This document shows, one piece after another, positions 16,921 to 26,555 of a stretch of 64,000 nucleotides of DNA. Position 1 is the first letter of the stretch; each line of letters begins with the position of its first letter. The translations under genes and the position numbers were made by a program. A model generated the notes under the pieces. The model did not search any database. It was not told the DNA's origin and saw only the letters and a program-made list of their open reading frames with translations. The DNA comes from a virus. The stretch is taken from the IMG/VR virus record IMGVR_UViG_2162886007_000107, positions 1 through 64,000 of that record. One strand, written 5' to 3'.

Positions 16921-16986
16921 ATGAAATCATCCAAAAAGAAAGAGGTGAGAGTAGAGACCCGAAGGCCCCTACCCTCTCCTAAGATG
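16921..16986 (-). terminator. Imperfect hairpin after the tail lysozyme gene
   Basis: On the minus strand an interrupted GAGAGGGTAGG...CTCTACTCTC stem with a TTCG loop is followed by a T-rich tract. It lies between two same-strand genes and may give partial termination. Confidence 0.35.
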
Positions 16987-19900
16987 TTACCGAACAGGGA
17001 CAGCTTTTGGAGCGGTCGTACTCTTCTTGTTAAGTTCTTCCAACTGAGCAACCTGCTGAGCAGCGATCTGGGCTTGAGTACCACCCGTCTCTCTGATCGC
17101 ATTAACAATTTTCTCAGCCAAGCCATCCAGGTCGATAAGAGGTCCCGGTGCAGCATTTGGGTTGGACCTAGTATCTACTGGTTGTGGTTTAGGCGTGAGT
17201 TTAGGATTGTCCTGGCCGATCTTTTGGAACGTGCCTGGATCAGTATCCATTTGAGGGTTGTTAGTTGAACCACCTTTACGATCAGGCAGAGGGACCGGAG
17301 TATAAGTCTTCTCTGGAGCATTAGCTTCCTCAGTACCACGAGGAACCGCTGCTTCTACTGGAACTTGCGGAGGAGCAGGAGGCTCAGGAGTGAGCTTCTG
17401 TTCTTGTTGTTGGACTGGACCACCACCAGTAGTAGTATCCTGACCATTTTCCGCATTACCACCTGCCGCTTGGTTGAACTTATTCGCAGCTTCTTCGTTT
17501 ACGAAACCGAAGTGGATGTGACCACCCGTTGCTCCAGCAGAAGCTCTCTTGTACTCGTTGAGCACCAGGAAGTCTTTAGGAGTCAAGCCTGCTTGTTGAG
17601 CCAGACCTTTCACGATAGCTACTGCGTAATCACTACTGGCTATTCCATTAGTCAGAGTGAAGTCAAGAGCAAGTCCTTTTGCGTGTTTGGAGTTAGGCTT
17701 CTTCTGCTTATGCCAAGCGTCGTTCAATGCAGTAAACTGTTTGAACGTCTTCACATTAGTCTGAATCAGCTGACACATACGTTTAATGCCAGAATGTACA
17801 TCACCCCCAGCCGTAGTCTCTGCACTCTTCAGACGCAGTCCGGAATTGTCACCAGTCCGGTTAAGAACCAATCCACCACCAGTAGTGTCGTAACCACCAG
17901 ATGGATCTCCACCACCAGTACCACCATTAGCTCCGCTAATAGCGCCACTACCATACCAACCACCAGGAGCGCTGTTATTAGGGGTACCGTATTGGCTACC
18001 ACCACCAGGCGCTGGAGAAAGAGGAGGCATAGATGGAGCACCTCCACCGTACATCCCAGCAGAACCACCGCCACCACTAGAAGTAGCGCTTGGTGAACCT
18101 ACTGAATCCTTGGATGCATCGACACCACTTTCTTCATCAGCTTTCAGAGTTCCTTTACTGAGCTGATCGAGATAGCTTAGGTACAGCTTGTAGCGATCCT
18201 GCATTCCTGGTAGTTCGTTACCTCCGTTCAGACCACGGGCAGAGTATCCAAAATCACCCTTATCGGTGATGGATTGTAACTGCTTCGAGTTCTTAAAGAA
18301 GTTAACTGCAACAGCAGCCATTACGTTAGGGTCTTCACCCAGTTTCTCTGGATTGTTAACCAGATCCACTCCGATCTCACGACCAGTCTTCTCGTAATTA
18401 GCCTTACCAGTCAGTTGGACAAAACCACGTCCACGATACAGGTAGCCATCCCCTGGAGCCAAGTTACCCAGGGACTTCCCTTTAGCACCGCCGTATACAG
18501 CGTTCCCAATTGCTACTTCCCCTCCTGCAACCAAAGCACGAGCCTGATCCAGACTAGTAACTTCCCTGAAGAGTTTCATCAACCGGGTAGGGTCGGTGTA
18601 TTTAAGGTTTTCGACTGTCTTGGAATAACCACCAGTTTCGTAGTTAGTGAGCGCAAGCATTTCTGCAATTGCTCGTGGGTCAGTAAAGCCTTGTTTCAGC
18701 ATCTCACGAATGATCAACTGTTCGGCCAACTTCCGCGGTACCTTAACGCCGGTATCCTTACCTTCGTTACGTTGGACATTCGACATATCCAAGTGACTGG
18801 TATCAGAATCCCCAGTCAATGCCTTGTAACCAAACTGGTTACTAGGAGTACCGTAAACCCCGTTCAAGGTGTACAGGTTACCTGTACCTGCACCTCTTGC
18901 TACGTTAGTTCCGTATTGACCGCCGGCAAGCATGTCTCTACGGCTCTTGTACTGGTCAGCTGTCTGGACGTTTGCGTAGTGAGGAGTATAACCACCACCA
19001 GTTTTGTGCGGGGAGATCGAGTCTGCCCAAGCCTTGGTATTGGTCTTCCCAGCTTCCTTCTCTGGATCTCTGAGTTTGGCTACAGTAGAAGCCTCACCCA
19101 GCATCTTCACCATACGGTCCACTTTATCTGGTTTACCCGGAGAGCTAGTCCCTTCAAAAGGAGAAGCCCGTACGTTCCAGATAGGAGTGATGATTGAATC
19201 GGTAATCTTCGCCTTGGTCTCTACCAGCCCCTTAGCGATCTCAAAGCGAGCAGTAGCGCTCAGGGACTTCCAGACAACACCTGGTTGACCTTTGCGATAG
19301 TTGTTCACCAAGAGCACGTAGTTACTCATTACAGGAGCGAACCTGTCACGGAACCAGCGGCACCATTCATCACCATCCCCGTCCTTCAGACGGAACGCAT
19401 CTTTAAAGAGGCCAAACAGATCGCCAATCTGTCCTTTGAAGACCACCTCTTTACCGTTGAACACAAACAACGACTCGCAGTAGCGTTCCAGTTTCAGAAC
19501 AGCTTCCACACGCCAATGCACATCATCTTCGTTACCATAGCAGGCCAAACGAATCGCCGTAAGGAGACTCACCGCACCTTCATCTGGTAACAGATCTTTG
19601 ATGTAAATGGCAGAGACTTGAGGACCAATTTTGAAGTTGGAATTAAGGTCTTTCAACCGACCATTAATATCATCCAACTCTACCTTGGCTTTGAACCTTT
19701 GGTCACCGGTCATCCCGGAGTCGTAAGGCTGAGCCAATTGTTTCTCAAGCACTTCTTTTCTGGCAGCGAGAGCCACGGCACCTTTCGGAAGATCAATGCC
19801 TTGTTTCTCAGAGTCAGGAGTCTTTTTGTCGATGAACTTCTTCAGTTCTTCCAGATAGTTGTTAACCCGAATGACCGTGTCTTTCTGAGCAAGGATCGGA

Positions 19901-22900
19901 ACAGACTTATCGATCTTCGCCACAATCGAGTAGGGGTAAGGAGCTACACTACTCAATGTGTTGTGCGTCTGGGACGCGACACGGTAAACGTTCTGACTGG
20001 TAGCCTTGTCGTATTCCTCAAGACTACTGATCTTCACGGTGTCGAGGCAAGCCATGTAGGTCAAGAAGACCGGCTTGAAACGACCATTGAACCAGGAGAA
20101 GACGTTAGCAAGCTTAGCCTTATCCTTAGGGTCATCCACAAACAGTCGGAGCACATCGGCCAACGGAGCATCCTTAGACAACGATGCACGACCGTTACCG
20201 ATTACTACAAACTTGGTTAATGCTTTCTCAGCATTAAGAACCTTCTCGGCAAGATCACTCTCTACGTCAGAAATACCGTATTGAGTAAGACGCAGTTTTA
20301 CCTGTGTGCCTTCACCTGCTTTATACAACCTGTACAGACCGTAACCTACAGCACCTACAGCAAGTGCACCGAGAACAAACGGACTAGACAGCAAAGCAAG
20401 TGCACCAGTACCCAACCAAGCAGCACCAGTAAGCAATGCACTACCGGTAGCGGCAGCAGCGGTGCCAGCGACGGCACTCAGTTCAAGACCTGCCAAACCA
20501 GCAGCAGCCGAAGCCAACTGATAACCACCGTAAACAGTAGCGGCTGTGTCAACTGCACCCATTACCGAACTAGTGAGATCTCCATCCTCAACTAACCCCG
20601 ATTCTTGCAGGCTAGCTAGCGCGGTGCCGGTTGCCATGGAAACACCAGCAGCCAAACCGAATTTCTTCAGCTTAGTACCAGGCTTCTTCCGGTGCTCTGC
20701 GCGATCTTCCTTACGTTTCTTCCGAACCTCTGGATGTTCATCCTTATTATCCAGAATGGTATCCATGATGCTACCACCAGCTGCAGTCAGACTCTTGGTC
20801 TTCATGAGGGTAAAGATACCCTTGGCAATAGCGGTAATACCTGTGGTCATCAGGGGCAGGGCCTTGAGACCCAATTGAGCAAACCAGATAACTGGCTTAA
20901 TACCAGACCAAAGTGTCTTGGTGAAGAATGTTCCAATACCAGCAATGGCACTGAAGATCATCCCGAAGATTCCTTTCTTCTCTGGTTTCTCGTTGTTCCC
21001 CATCTTCCCTGTAATAGCTTCGCCAATCTTGATGATGGCTTCGTCACGTTTGTCGTGCTTCTTCTCCTTCTTCTTCTCTTCCTGATCAGCGAGGGAGTTG
21101 AGACGGGAATCCTTCCCATTAACGTGTTCGAGTACTTTTCTGCTGAAGTCGTCTGTACGGTTGTGGTTGTCCACACCGCTGTTAGCCCGCTCTTGTTCCT
21201 TGCGTGCTTCTACGACTTCCTCAGGGGCCTTAGCAGCCACATCTGGGTTAATGCCCTTGTTGTGTTCAGGAGTGGCGGTAACTGCTTCCAGTTCACTGGT
21301 TTCTGGCATCAGTTTGTAACCCCAATGATCCAGCAACAAGTGGTAGATGCGGTCGATCGAGTTGGTGATTGGACTGTAGTCAGCCTTCATCATTGAAGCG
21401 CCTTTATCAAAGGCCTTGCCGCCATACTCAATCGCCTTTTGACGGGCAACCCCCAACTTATCCCACAGCCAACCAGCCGCTTTCTTAGTAGCAGAATTAA
21501 GCTTGTTGATACTTACACCCATCGAAGTAGTCAGACCACGATCGTACTCTTCTTGGGTAATAAGGACATTCCCTTCTCGGTCATAAACCGGACCATCGAT
21601 TTCATTCCAACCATTCAGCGCAACAGGCTGACCATCTTTGCCTTTCTTGTAGTAAGCGCCTCCTGCGAAGCTCTTACCGTACAAGGTAGGTTCGGATGAC
21701 CCTTCCTTATAAACGTTCATCTGATAGAAACGATCAGCGACACGTTTACCCATCGCTTTAAGACGACGAGTTGGATCAAGCCAATCCCAGGCTTTACCAA
21801 TCCATTCGCGCACCTTGTTCAGCCCACCAAGAATTACTTCCTTGTTCTCAGCAGTAAACAGTTTTCCTGCCAGACGTTTTGCACCAATAATCGCACCGTT
21901 GGTTTTATCCACGACACTGTTCTTGATGTCAGCCCAGCTTTCGATAACCTTATCTGTAACCGCATCGTAGTAGTCGCCACGCTTACGTTTCCAGACTTCC
22001 AGAATAGGACTATTAGAATCGGCCTCATAGAGGTCTTCCTCATCCTCAGCCAGCTTAGCCTTAGCCATACCGCGAAGCTTAAGGTAAGAAGCAGCAGCCA
22101 AACCACCACCAGCTACCAACATGGCCGTCTTCGGATCATGCAATGCAACACCGGCCAGACCGCCCAACAAGCCGCCCAAGATGAGAGGTTCGTTACGCAG
22201 GACAGTATCGACGGACTTATTGAAGAACTCCTTGAAGGAGAACTGTTTAATCCGATCAATGATCTTGTCTTTACCCGAGCGCATATCCTGTTCTTCTTCC
22301 TTGGACATCTTCTTGCGAGCAGGAAGACGTTCGTGGATAGCGGTCAGTGTTTGGTTACGGGCATTAGCCAGACGCAATAGATCCGAAGTATCCTTAACCA
22401 GCAGGTCAAGACTACTGTTAACCGGGGTAAGGTCCAAGTTCTTAAGCGATTCCAATCCTTGGAAAGTACTACCAGCAGACTTAAGGCTGTCGGCAATGTC
22501 TTTAATACCGTCGAGGCGTTTGAAGGCTTCGTCAATACCAACGATCTTGACCGGAACAGGGTTACTGTCACTTGGAGCATTGGCGTTAGCACCAGATGCA
22601 GCGACAATAGGACCAACGTACGGAGGAATCTTCAACCCACCAGCACCTGGACCCATACCACGGGTTGGGTAGTCTGGAGTATCTGGAGCAGCATCCATTG
22701 TCTGCTTGCGATCAGGGTTCTTCAGATAGTCCTTGAGGATCTTGTCAATGAGTCCTTCATTGATCTCGTCCGTGTTACCGTACTTGCTCTTGGTGATGAT
22801 ACCGGCTTCACGCATTGCATCGTAATAACCGTTGGCTTTGTACAGGTCGATCTTGTCAGACAAGTCGGTCCCGAACATTGACAGGGAGTTAGATGCTTCA

Positions 22901-24903
22901 GCGTATTGAGTCAGTTTAGACCGAGCTTTCTCACCCTTCATGTAGGTAAGCATCTTGGCCTTAGTAACTTCGTCTGCTTCGGAGAACTTTTCAAGATCCT
23001 CTTCAGAGATGTTGAAGTTAATCATCATCATCTTGCGAATAGCTTCAGCAGTTTTAGCGTCGTGACCCTCAGCCTTCAGATCCATGAAGTTGTAAGGGTT
23101 GAAGCCCAGGTCTTTGTCAGCATCCTTAATAAGCTGGAATGCCAAAGCCTGTTTGTGTGCTTTGGAAAGAGCGTTGCCCTCATCAATGTGTCCAGCCAGG
23201 CTTAGCGCTTGGTTGGCTTGAGTAGAGAACTCGCCGCGACCCAGGATGTTGTTTGTTACTTTCACCAACCGTTGTTTCGAGTTGATGAACTGAGCCTTGG
23301 TATAGTCGTAGGACAATGGCTTGATGTCGTCATTGCCTGTACGGAACTTTTCAAAGCTTTGATGAAGCAAGCTGAACCAACGAGGGATCTCCTCATTCAG
23401 CGTACGTTCAGAACGGCGAGTCCATAGGGACTGTTCGTGGCCGTCTTCCAGAGTACGTTGTTGCATCTGGTAAGTCGAGCCATTAGAAGCCCACATGTTT
23501 TCAAGCACCGCACCTGCAACCTTGTTACCGGTTTTACGGGCAGCCTTGAGAACAACCCATTGAGCCTTAGGCATTGGCTTAGCGTCAGGTGCCAGGGTCG
23601 TAAGGTAATCGTCGTAAGTACTGAAGTCATCGAAGCCAGTACCACCGGTGTAATGCTTAGCCAGTGTGTTGACGATCTGTTCACCATTGTTGGTGACGTA
23701 GCTTGCCACGTTGCCCAAGTCTTCAAGACGCTTGTAGGCATTTTCAGCCCATTTGCTCAGATCAGGGAAACGTTTCTTGAACGCAGCAACGAGTGCTTTA
23801 CCTTTACCGCTCTCCATGGCTTTGGGAAGCTGATTAAGGAAGATACCGGCAGCAGCGTTACCCATGAGACTACCTACGTTGATAGGCATCCCTTCAGTCA
23901 TCTCAGCAACCATACGCAGGCTGCTGGTAACGTCTTGGATAGTGCTCATGGTTTCATTACGAGCGTCAGCCCCAAGTTTATCGTTCAGGAATTCACTGAA
24001 GCCACCGAACTTGCTCTTAACCGTACTGAATACCGACTCACGAATACTTTTACGCATTGCCTGGCTATGCGTGGTTTTCTCGTAGTCCGACATCTGCGAG
24101 TACTTATTAATAGCCCGCAGTTCTGTGATGGTCCGATGTTGAGCCGCTTCCTGGAACTTAAAGAAGGCAGCAGAGGTCAGGTGATGACGAGCAGTAATGT
24201 TGATCAGCAGCGAATCGTTCCGCTGTTGCACACGACGCTGGTAATCGAGCAAGTGTTCCAAGAGCTGGTTGGTACGAACGGTAGCCTGAACAACAGAGTG
24301 CATACTGGCGATCTGACGACCACCAATCTCTGTCATCATGGATACTTGTTCTTTACCTACCGCCTTAAAGGTTTCCCGAGTAAGTGCTCCGTTGGCGTTT
24401 TCCGAGTTGATCAGACTGCTGACTTCTTCGTCAGAAGTTTGTTTCATCTGCTCGTCATTGTCACCAGAATGACTAGAAGCTTCCCAGTCAGAAAAGTCCC
24501 GAGTAGAGAACTCAGTGAGGGCTTCCGGGATTTTATTAGGAACCTTCCCGGTAATAGCTCCGGCTGCCCGCTTAGCCAAATATTGAAGGTCCTGAACAGT
24601 TTCGTAGCTACCTTCTTGGAGTTCCCGCATGATCTCGTGACGACGTTGGTCAAAGTCACGGAGACTACGGAAAGTAGGTGCCCAGGTGCCCGGGAGAACG
24701 CGCTGGAGCGTTCTTATCTTTGCATCGGTGCTACCGGCAGTCCTTTCAACCAGGCCGTCCAGAAAGCCGCTGGTGAAGCTGCTGAAGAAACCCTTCTTTC
24801 CACCGGGATTGTCGAAATCCATATCGAAGCCCATGTCGCCTTCAAACGGATCTGGTCCCCAGTCGCTGAAGTCTGACATGTCTTCAAAATCATTATCACT
24901 CAT
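16987..24903 (-). CDS. Tail-associated lysozyme / tape-measure-like giant with GH19-like and M15-like domains
   Basis: Starting at the ATG at 24903, with AGGAG 7 nt upstream (a GTG two codons earlier is too close), this is about 2,638 aa. It corresponds in position to phiKZ gp181 beside the RNA polymerase genes. The N-terminal 900 residues are helical. Membrane-like segments occur near 905-940, 1310-1360 and 1455-1520, as in tape-measure proteins. Near residues 2080-2240 lies a GH19 chitinase/lysozyme-type domain, with catalytic Glu in NYETGG and the YRGRGFVQLTGKANY substrate segment. A Gly/Pro/Ser linker separates it from a D-Ala-D-Ala peptidase (M15-like) domain near 2380-2470, with SKHAKGLALDF and GGHIHF supplying metal-binding His and Asp. 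A Pro-rich tail and short helix end the protein. It probably opens the peptidoglycan during DNA injection by two chemistries, cutting glycan and peptide. Confidence 0.85.
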   Translation of the reverse strand: MSDNDFEDMSDFSDWGPDPFEGDMGFDMDFDNPGGKKGFFSSFTSGFLDGLVERTAGSTDAKIRTLQRVLPGTWAPTFRSLRDFDQRRHEIMRELQEGSYETVQDLQYLAKRAAGAITGKVPNKIPEALTEFSTRDFSDWEASSHSGDNDEQMKQTSDEEVSSLINSENANGALTRETFKAVGKEQVSMMTEIGGRQIASMHSVVQATVRTNQLLEHLLDYQRRVQQRNDSLLINITARHHLTSAAFFKFQEAAQHRTITELRAINKYSQMSDYEKTTHSQAMRKSIRESVFSTVKSKFGGFSEFLNDKLGADARNETMSTIQDVTSSLRMVAEMTEGMPINVGSLMGNAAAGIFLNQLPKAMESGKGKALVAAFKKRFPDLSKWAENAYKRLEDLGNVASYVTNNGEQIVNTLAKHYTGGTGFDDFSTYDDYLTTLAPDAKPMPKAQWVVLKAARKTGNKVAGAVLENMWASNGSTYQMQQRTLEDGHEQSLWTRRSERTLNEEIPRWFSLLHQSFEKFRTGNDDIKPLSYDYTKAQFINSKQRLVKVTNNILGRGEFSTQANQALSLAGHIDEGNALSKAHKQALAFQLIKDADKDLGFNPYNFMDLKAEGHDAKTAEAIRKMMMINFNISEEDLEKFSEADEVTKAKMLTYMKGEKARSKLTQYAEASNSLSMFGTDLSDKIDLYKANGYYDAMREAGIITKSKYGNTDEINEGLIDKILKDYLKNPDRKQTMDAAPDTPDYPTRGMGPGAGGLKIPPYVGPIVAASGANANAPSDSNPVPVKIVGIDEAFKRLDGIKDIADSLKSAGSTFQGLESLKNLDLTPVNSSLDLLVKDTSDLLRLANARNQTLTAIHERLPARKKMSKEEEQDMRSGKDKIIDRIKQFSFKEFFNKSVDTVLRNEPLILGGLLGGLAGVALHDPKTAMLVAGGGLAAASYLKLRGMAKAKLAEDEEDLYEADSNSPILEVWKRKRGDYYDAVTDKVIESWADIKNSVVDKTNGAIIGAKRLAGKLFTAENKEVILGGLNKVREWIGKAWDWLDPTRRLKAMGKRVADRFYQMNVYKEGSSEPTLYGKSFAGGAYYKKGKDGQPVALNGWNEIDGPVYDREGNVLITQEEYDRGLTTSMGVSINKLNSATKKAAGWLWDKLGVARQKAIEYGGKAFDKGASMMKADYSPITNSIDRIYHLLLDHWGYKLMPETSELEAVTATPEHNKGINPDVAAKAPEEVVEARKEQERANSGVDNHNRTDDFSRKVLEHVNGKDSRLNSLADQEEKKKEKKHDKRDEAIIKIGEAITGKMGNNEKPEKKGIFGMIFSAIAGIGTFFTKTLWSGIKPVIWFAQLGLKALPLMTTGITAIAKGIFTLMKTKSLTAAGGSIMDTILDNKDEHPEVRKKRKEDRAEHRKKPGTKLKKFGLAAGVSMATGTALASLQESGLVEDGDLTSSVMGAVDTAATVYGGYQLASAAAGLAGLELSAVAGTAAAATGSALLTGAAWLGTGALALLSSPFVLGALAVGAVGYGLYRLYKAGEGTQVKLRLTQYGISDVESDLAEKVLNAEKALTKFVVIGNGRASLSKDAPLADVLRLFVDDPKDKAKLANVFSWFNGRFKPVFLTYMACLDTVKISSLEEYDKATSQNVYRVASQTHNTLSSVAPYPYSIVAKIDKSVPILAQKDTVIRVNNYLEELKKFIDKKTPDSEKQGIDLPKGAVALAARKEVLEKQLAQPYDSGMTGDQRFKAKVELDDINGRLKDLNSNFKIGPQVSAIYIKDLLPDEGAVSLLTAIRLACYGNEDDVHWRVEAVLKLERYCESLFVFNGKEVVFKGQIGDLFGLFKDAFRLKDGDGDEWCRWFRDRFAPVMSNYVLLVNNYRKGQPGVVWKSLSATARFEIAKGLVETKAKITDSIITPIWNVRASPFEGTSSPGKPDKVDRMVKMLGEASTVAKLRDPEKEAGKTNTKAWADSISPHKTGGGYTPHYANVQTADQYKSRRDMLAGGQYGTNVARGAGTGNLYTLNGVYGTPSNQFGYKALTGDSDTSHLDMSNVQRNEGKDTGVKVPRKLAEQLIIREMLKQGFTDPRAIAEMLALTNYETGGYSKTVENLKYTDPTRLMKLFREVTSLDQARALVAGGEVAIGNAVYGGAKGKSLGNLAPGDGYLYRGRGFVQLTGKANYEKTGREIGVDLVNNPEKLGEDPNVMAAVAVNFFKNSKQLQSITDKGDFGYSARGLNGGNELPGMQDRYKLYLSYLDQLSKGTLKADEESGVDASKDSVGSPSATSSGGGGSAGMYGGGAPSMPPLSPAPGGGSQYGTPNNSAPGGWYGSGAISGANGGTGGGDPSGGYDTTGGGLVLNRTGDNSGLRLKSAETTAGGDVHSGIKRMCQLIQTNVKTFKQFTALNDAWHKQKKPNSKHAKGLALDFTLTNGIASSDYAVAIVKGLAQQAGLTPKDFLVLNEYKRASAGATGGHIHFGFVNEEAANKFNQAAGGNAENGQDTTTGGGPVQQQEQKLTPEPPAPPQVPVEAAVPRGTEEANAPEKTYTPVPLPDRKGGSTNNPQMDTDPGTFQKIGQDNPKLTPKPQPVDTRSNPNAAPGPLIDLDGLAEKIVNAIRETGGTQAQIAAQQVAQLEELNKKSTTAPKAVPVR

Positions 24904-24929
24904 TACCACACTCCTAGTGAGCTTAAGCC

Positions 24930-26555
24930 ATGAAGCCTAGTAACTTAACCCTGTTAGATCCCAGGACGATTGTCCCTGGGATCTACAAACCTGTTACGTC
25001 TACTGACGCTTTCGAGGGCATGACACAGAACCTTAACGAACTGGGTCTCTACTCCCCTGAAATCTTCGGCAAGATGGGTACCAAAGAAAGGGATAGCACC
25101 GAAGCCTACATCGATGTAAAATTGCCTATCTTTAACCCGACCTACTTAAAAGCGTTAGGGCAAATAAAATCTTTGTACCTTGGGATTCTCAAAGGTTCGG
25201 AATACGCCGTATGGGACGATAAGTCCAAGGATTTCATAAAATCCAACATCATCGACGGCGAGACCGGCTTTAGTTTCTTTAATCGTCACTTCCTGGAATT
25301 GGTAGTAACGACTACCGACTCGCAAATGCGGAAGATCCGGGTTAAAGCTGTTAATATGTTCCGTCACATTGCCCTGACTGATAAGGTCTTGGTTATCCCA
25401 GCTGGGATGCGTGACATTCAGTTTATGCCAAACGGTTCTGTCAGTGAACCCGAGATGACCGAGTACTACCGCAAACTCATGTTCCGTACTGGGGTTGTTG
25501 CAATCGGTAGTAAGGAAGACAAAGAAAACCCAATGTACGACAACGTGCGCTGGGGTCTGCAATCTTCCTTTAATGACATCGACGAATACATCTTTGGTCT
25601 GCAAGGTGGTAAAGGCGGTATTCTCCAACGCCGGATGTCTACTCGTGGTGTTGTCGGCGGTACTCGTAACGTTATTACTGCACGACGTGTTAGCCGTAGC
25701 AACCTCTTTGAGGATGATGGTGTAAACCCTAACAGTGTGGACATGGGTCTGATGCAGGCCATGATGAACTACAGCTTTGTCTGTATTCACGCCATGACCA
25801 CTAAGTACCTGGAAGGGATCTTTACCATTGGTTCGCAAACAGCCAAACTGGTTAACTCCAAGACACTCGAATTTGAGTACGTGGAGATCCTGCCAGCGAC
25901 TGTGGACAAGTGGACTACTGCTACTGGCCTTACCAAACTGTTTAACGGTTTCTCTAACGTTAACCTGCGCAGCAAGCCTATCGTTATCAGCGGCCATTAT
26001 CTGGCTTTGATTTATGACGACGGTAAAGAAGTTATAGTTCTCAACGATATCAACGACCTACCAGAAGGGCGCGACAAGAAGCTGGTAACTCCTATCACGT
26101 ATATGGAGTTGTTCTACTTGTCCTGTCAGGAAGCGATCCGTCGGCAAATGAGCCAGCAGACTCGTTACCCTATTACTGGTTTGGGTTCCATCTTCCCGGC
26201 TAACGTTAACCTGCTGACTACAGTAGGTGCTAAGCCACGGATCTTGATGGAGATCGATGGGAGTGTAATTGGTACGTTGCCAAGGTTCCCTCTTAAAGTT
26301 GGTAAGGTCGATTACTTTGATGCAATGAGTATTGACCCGACTCGTGAAGCACTGGCAGGTTCTGACCACGATGGTGACGCCCTCAACAGTAACTCGTTGT
26401 GTGGCGAAGACTCCAAAGCAGAAGTCAAGGACTTGTTCGGCAAACGCGAGTATTACATCAGCGGTAGTGGTCAGTTCCTTTATGACCCTGTCAACGAGCC
26501 CGCAATGTTTGCACTGAAAGCCATGACCAGTGGCTTAAGGAAGCGTAATAAATGA
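24930..26555 (+). CDS. RNA polymerase beta' subunit, N-terminal part (virion RNAP)
   Basis: A 541-aa fragment of beta' with the catalytic loop near its end. SDHDGDALNSNS (D479, D481, D483) matches the NADFDGD motif that binds the catalytic Mg. Upstream, RYPITGLGSIFPANV and PRILMEIDGSVIGTLPRFPL fit the double-psi-barrel context. As in phiKZ gp180, the beta' chain is split and this piece stops soon after the active site; the C-terminal part is not in the window. The gene lies 26 bp from the divergent tail lysozyme gene and overlaps the beta gene by ATGA. Position next to a gp181-like lysozyme argues that this is the virion enzyme that transcribes early genes after injection. Confidence 0.88.
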   Translation: MKPSNLTLLDPRTIVPGIYKPVTSTDAFEGMTQNLNELGLYSPEIFGKMGTKERDSTEAYIDVKLPIFNPTYLKALGQIKSLYLGILKGSEYAVWDDKSKDFIKSNIIDGETGFSFFNRHFLELVVTTTDSQMRKIRVKAVNMFRHIALTDKVLVIPAGMRDIQFMPNGSVSEPEMTEYYRKLMFRTGVVAIGSKEDKENPMYDNVRWGLQSSFNDIDEYIFGLQGGKGGILQRRMSTRGVVGGTRNVITARRVSRSNLFEDDGVNPNSVDMGLMQAMMNYSFVCIHAMTTKYLEGIFTIGSQTAKLVNSKTLEFEYVEILPATVDKWTTATGLTKLFNGFSNVNLRSKPIVISGHYLALIYDDGKEVIVLNDINDLPEGRDKKLVTPITYMELFYLSCQEAIRRQMSQQTRYPITGLGSIFPANVNLLTTVGAKPRILMEIDGSVIGTLPRFPLKVGKVDYFDAMSIDPTREALAGSDHDGDALNSNSLCGEDSKAEVKDLFGKREYYISGSGQFLYDPVNEPAMFALKAMTSGLRKRNK

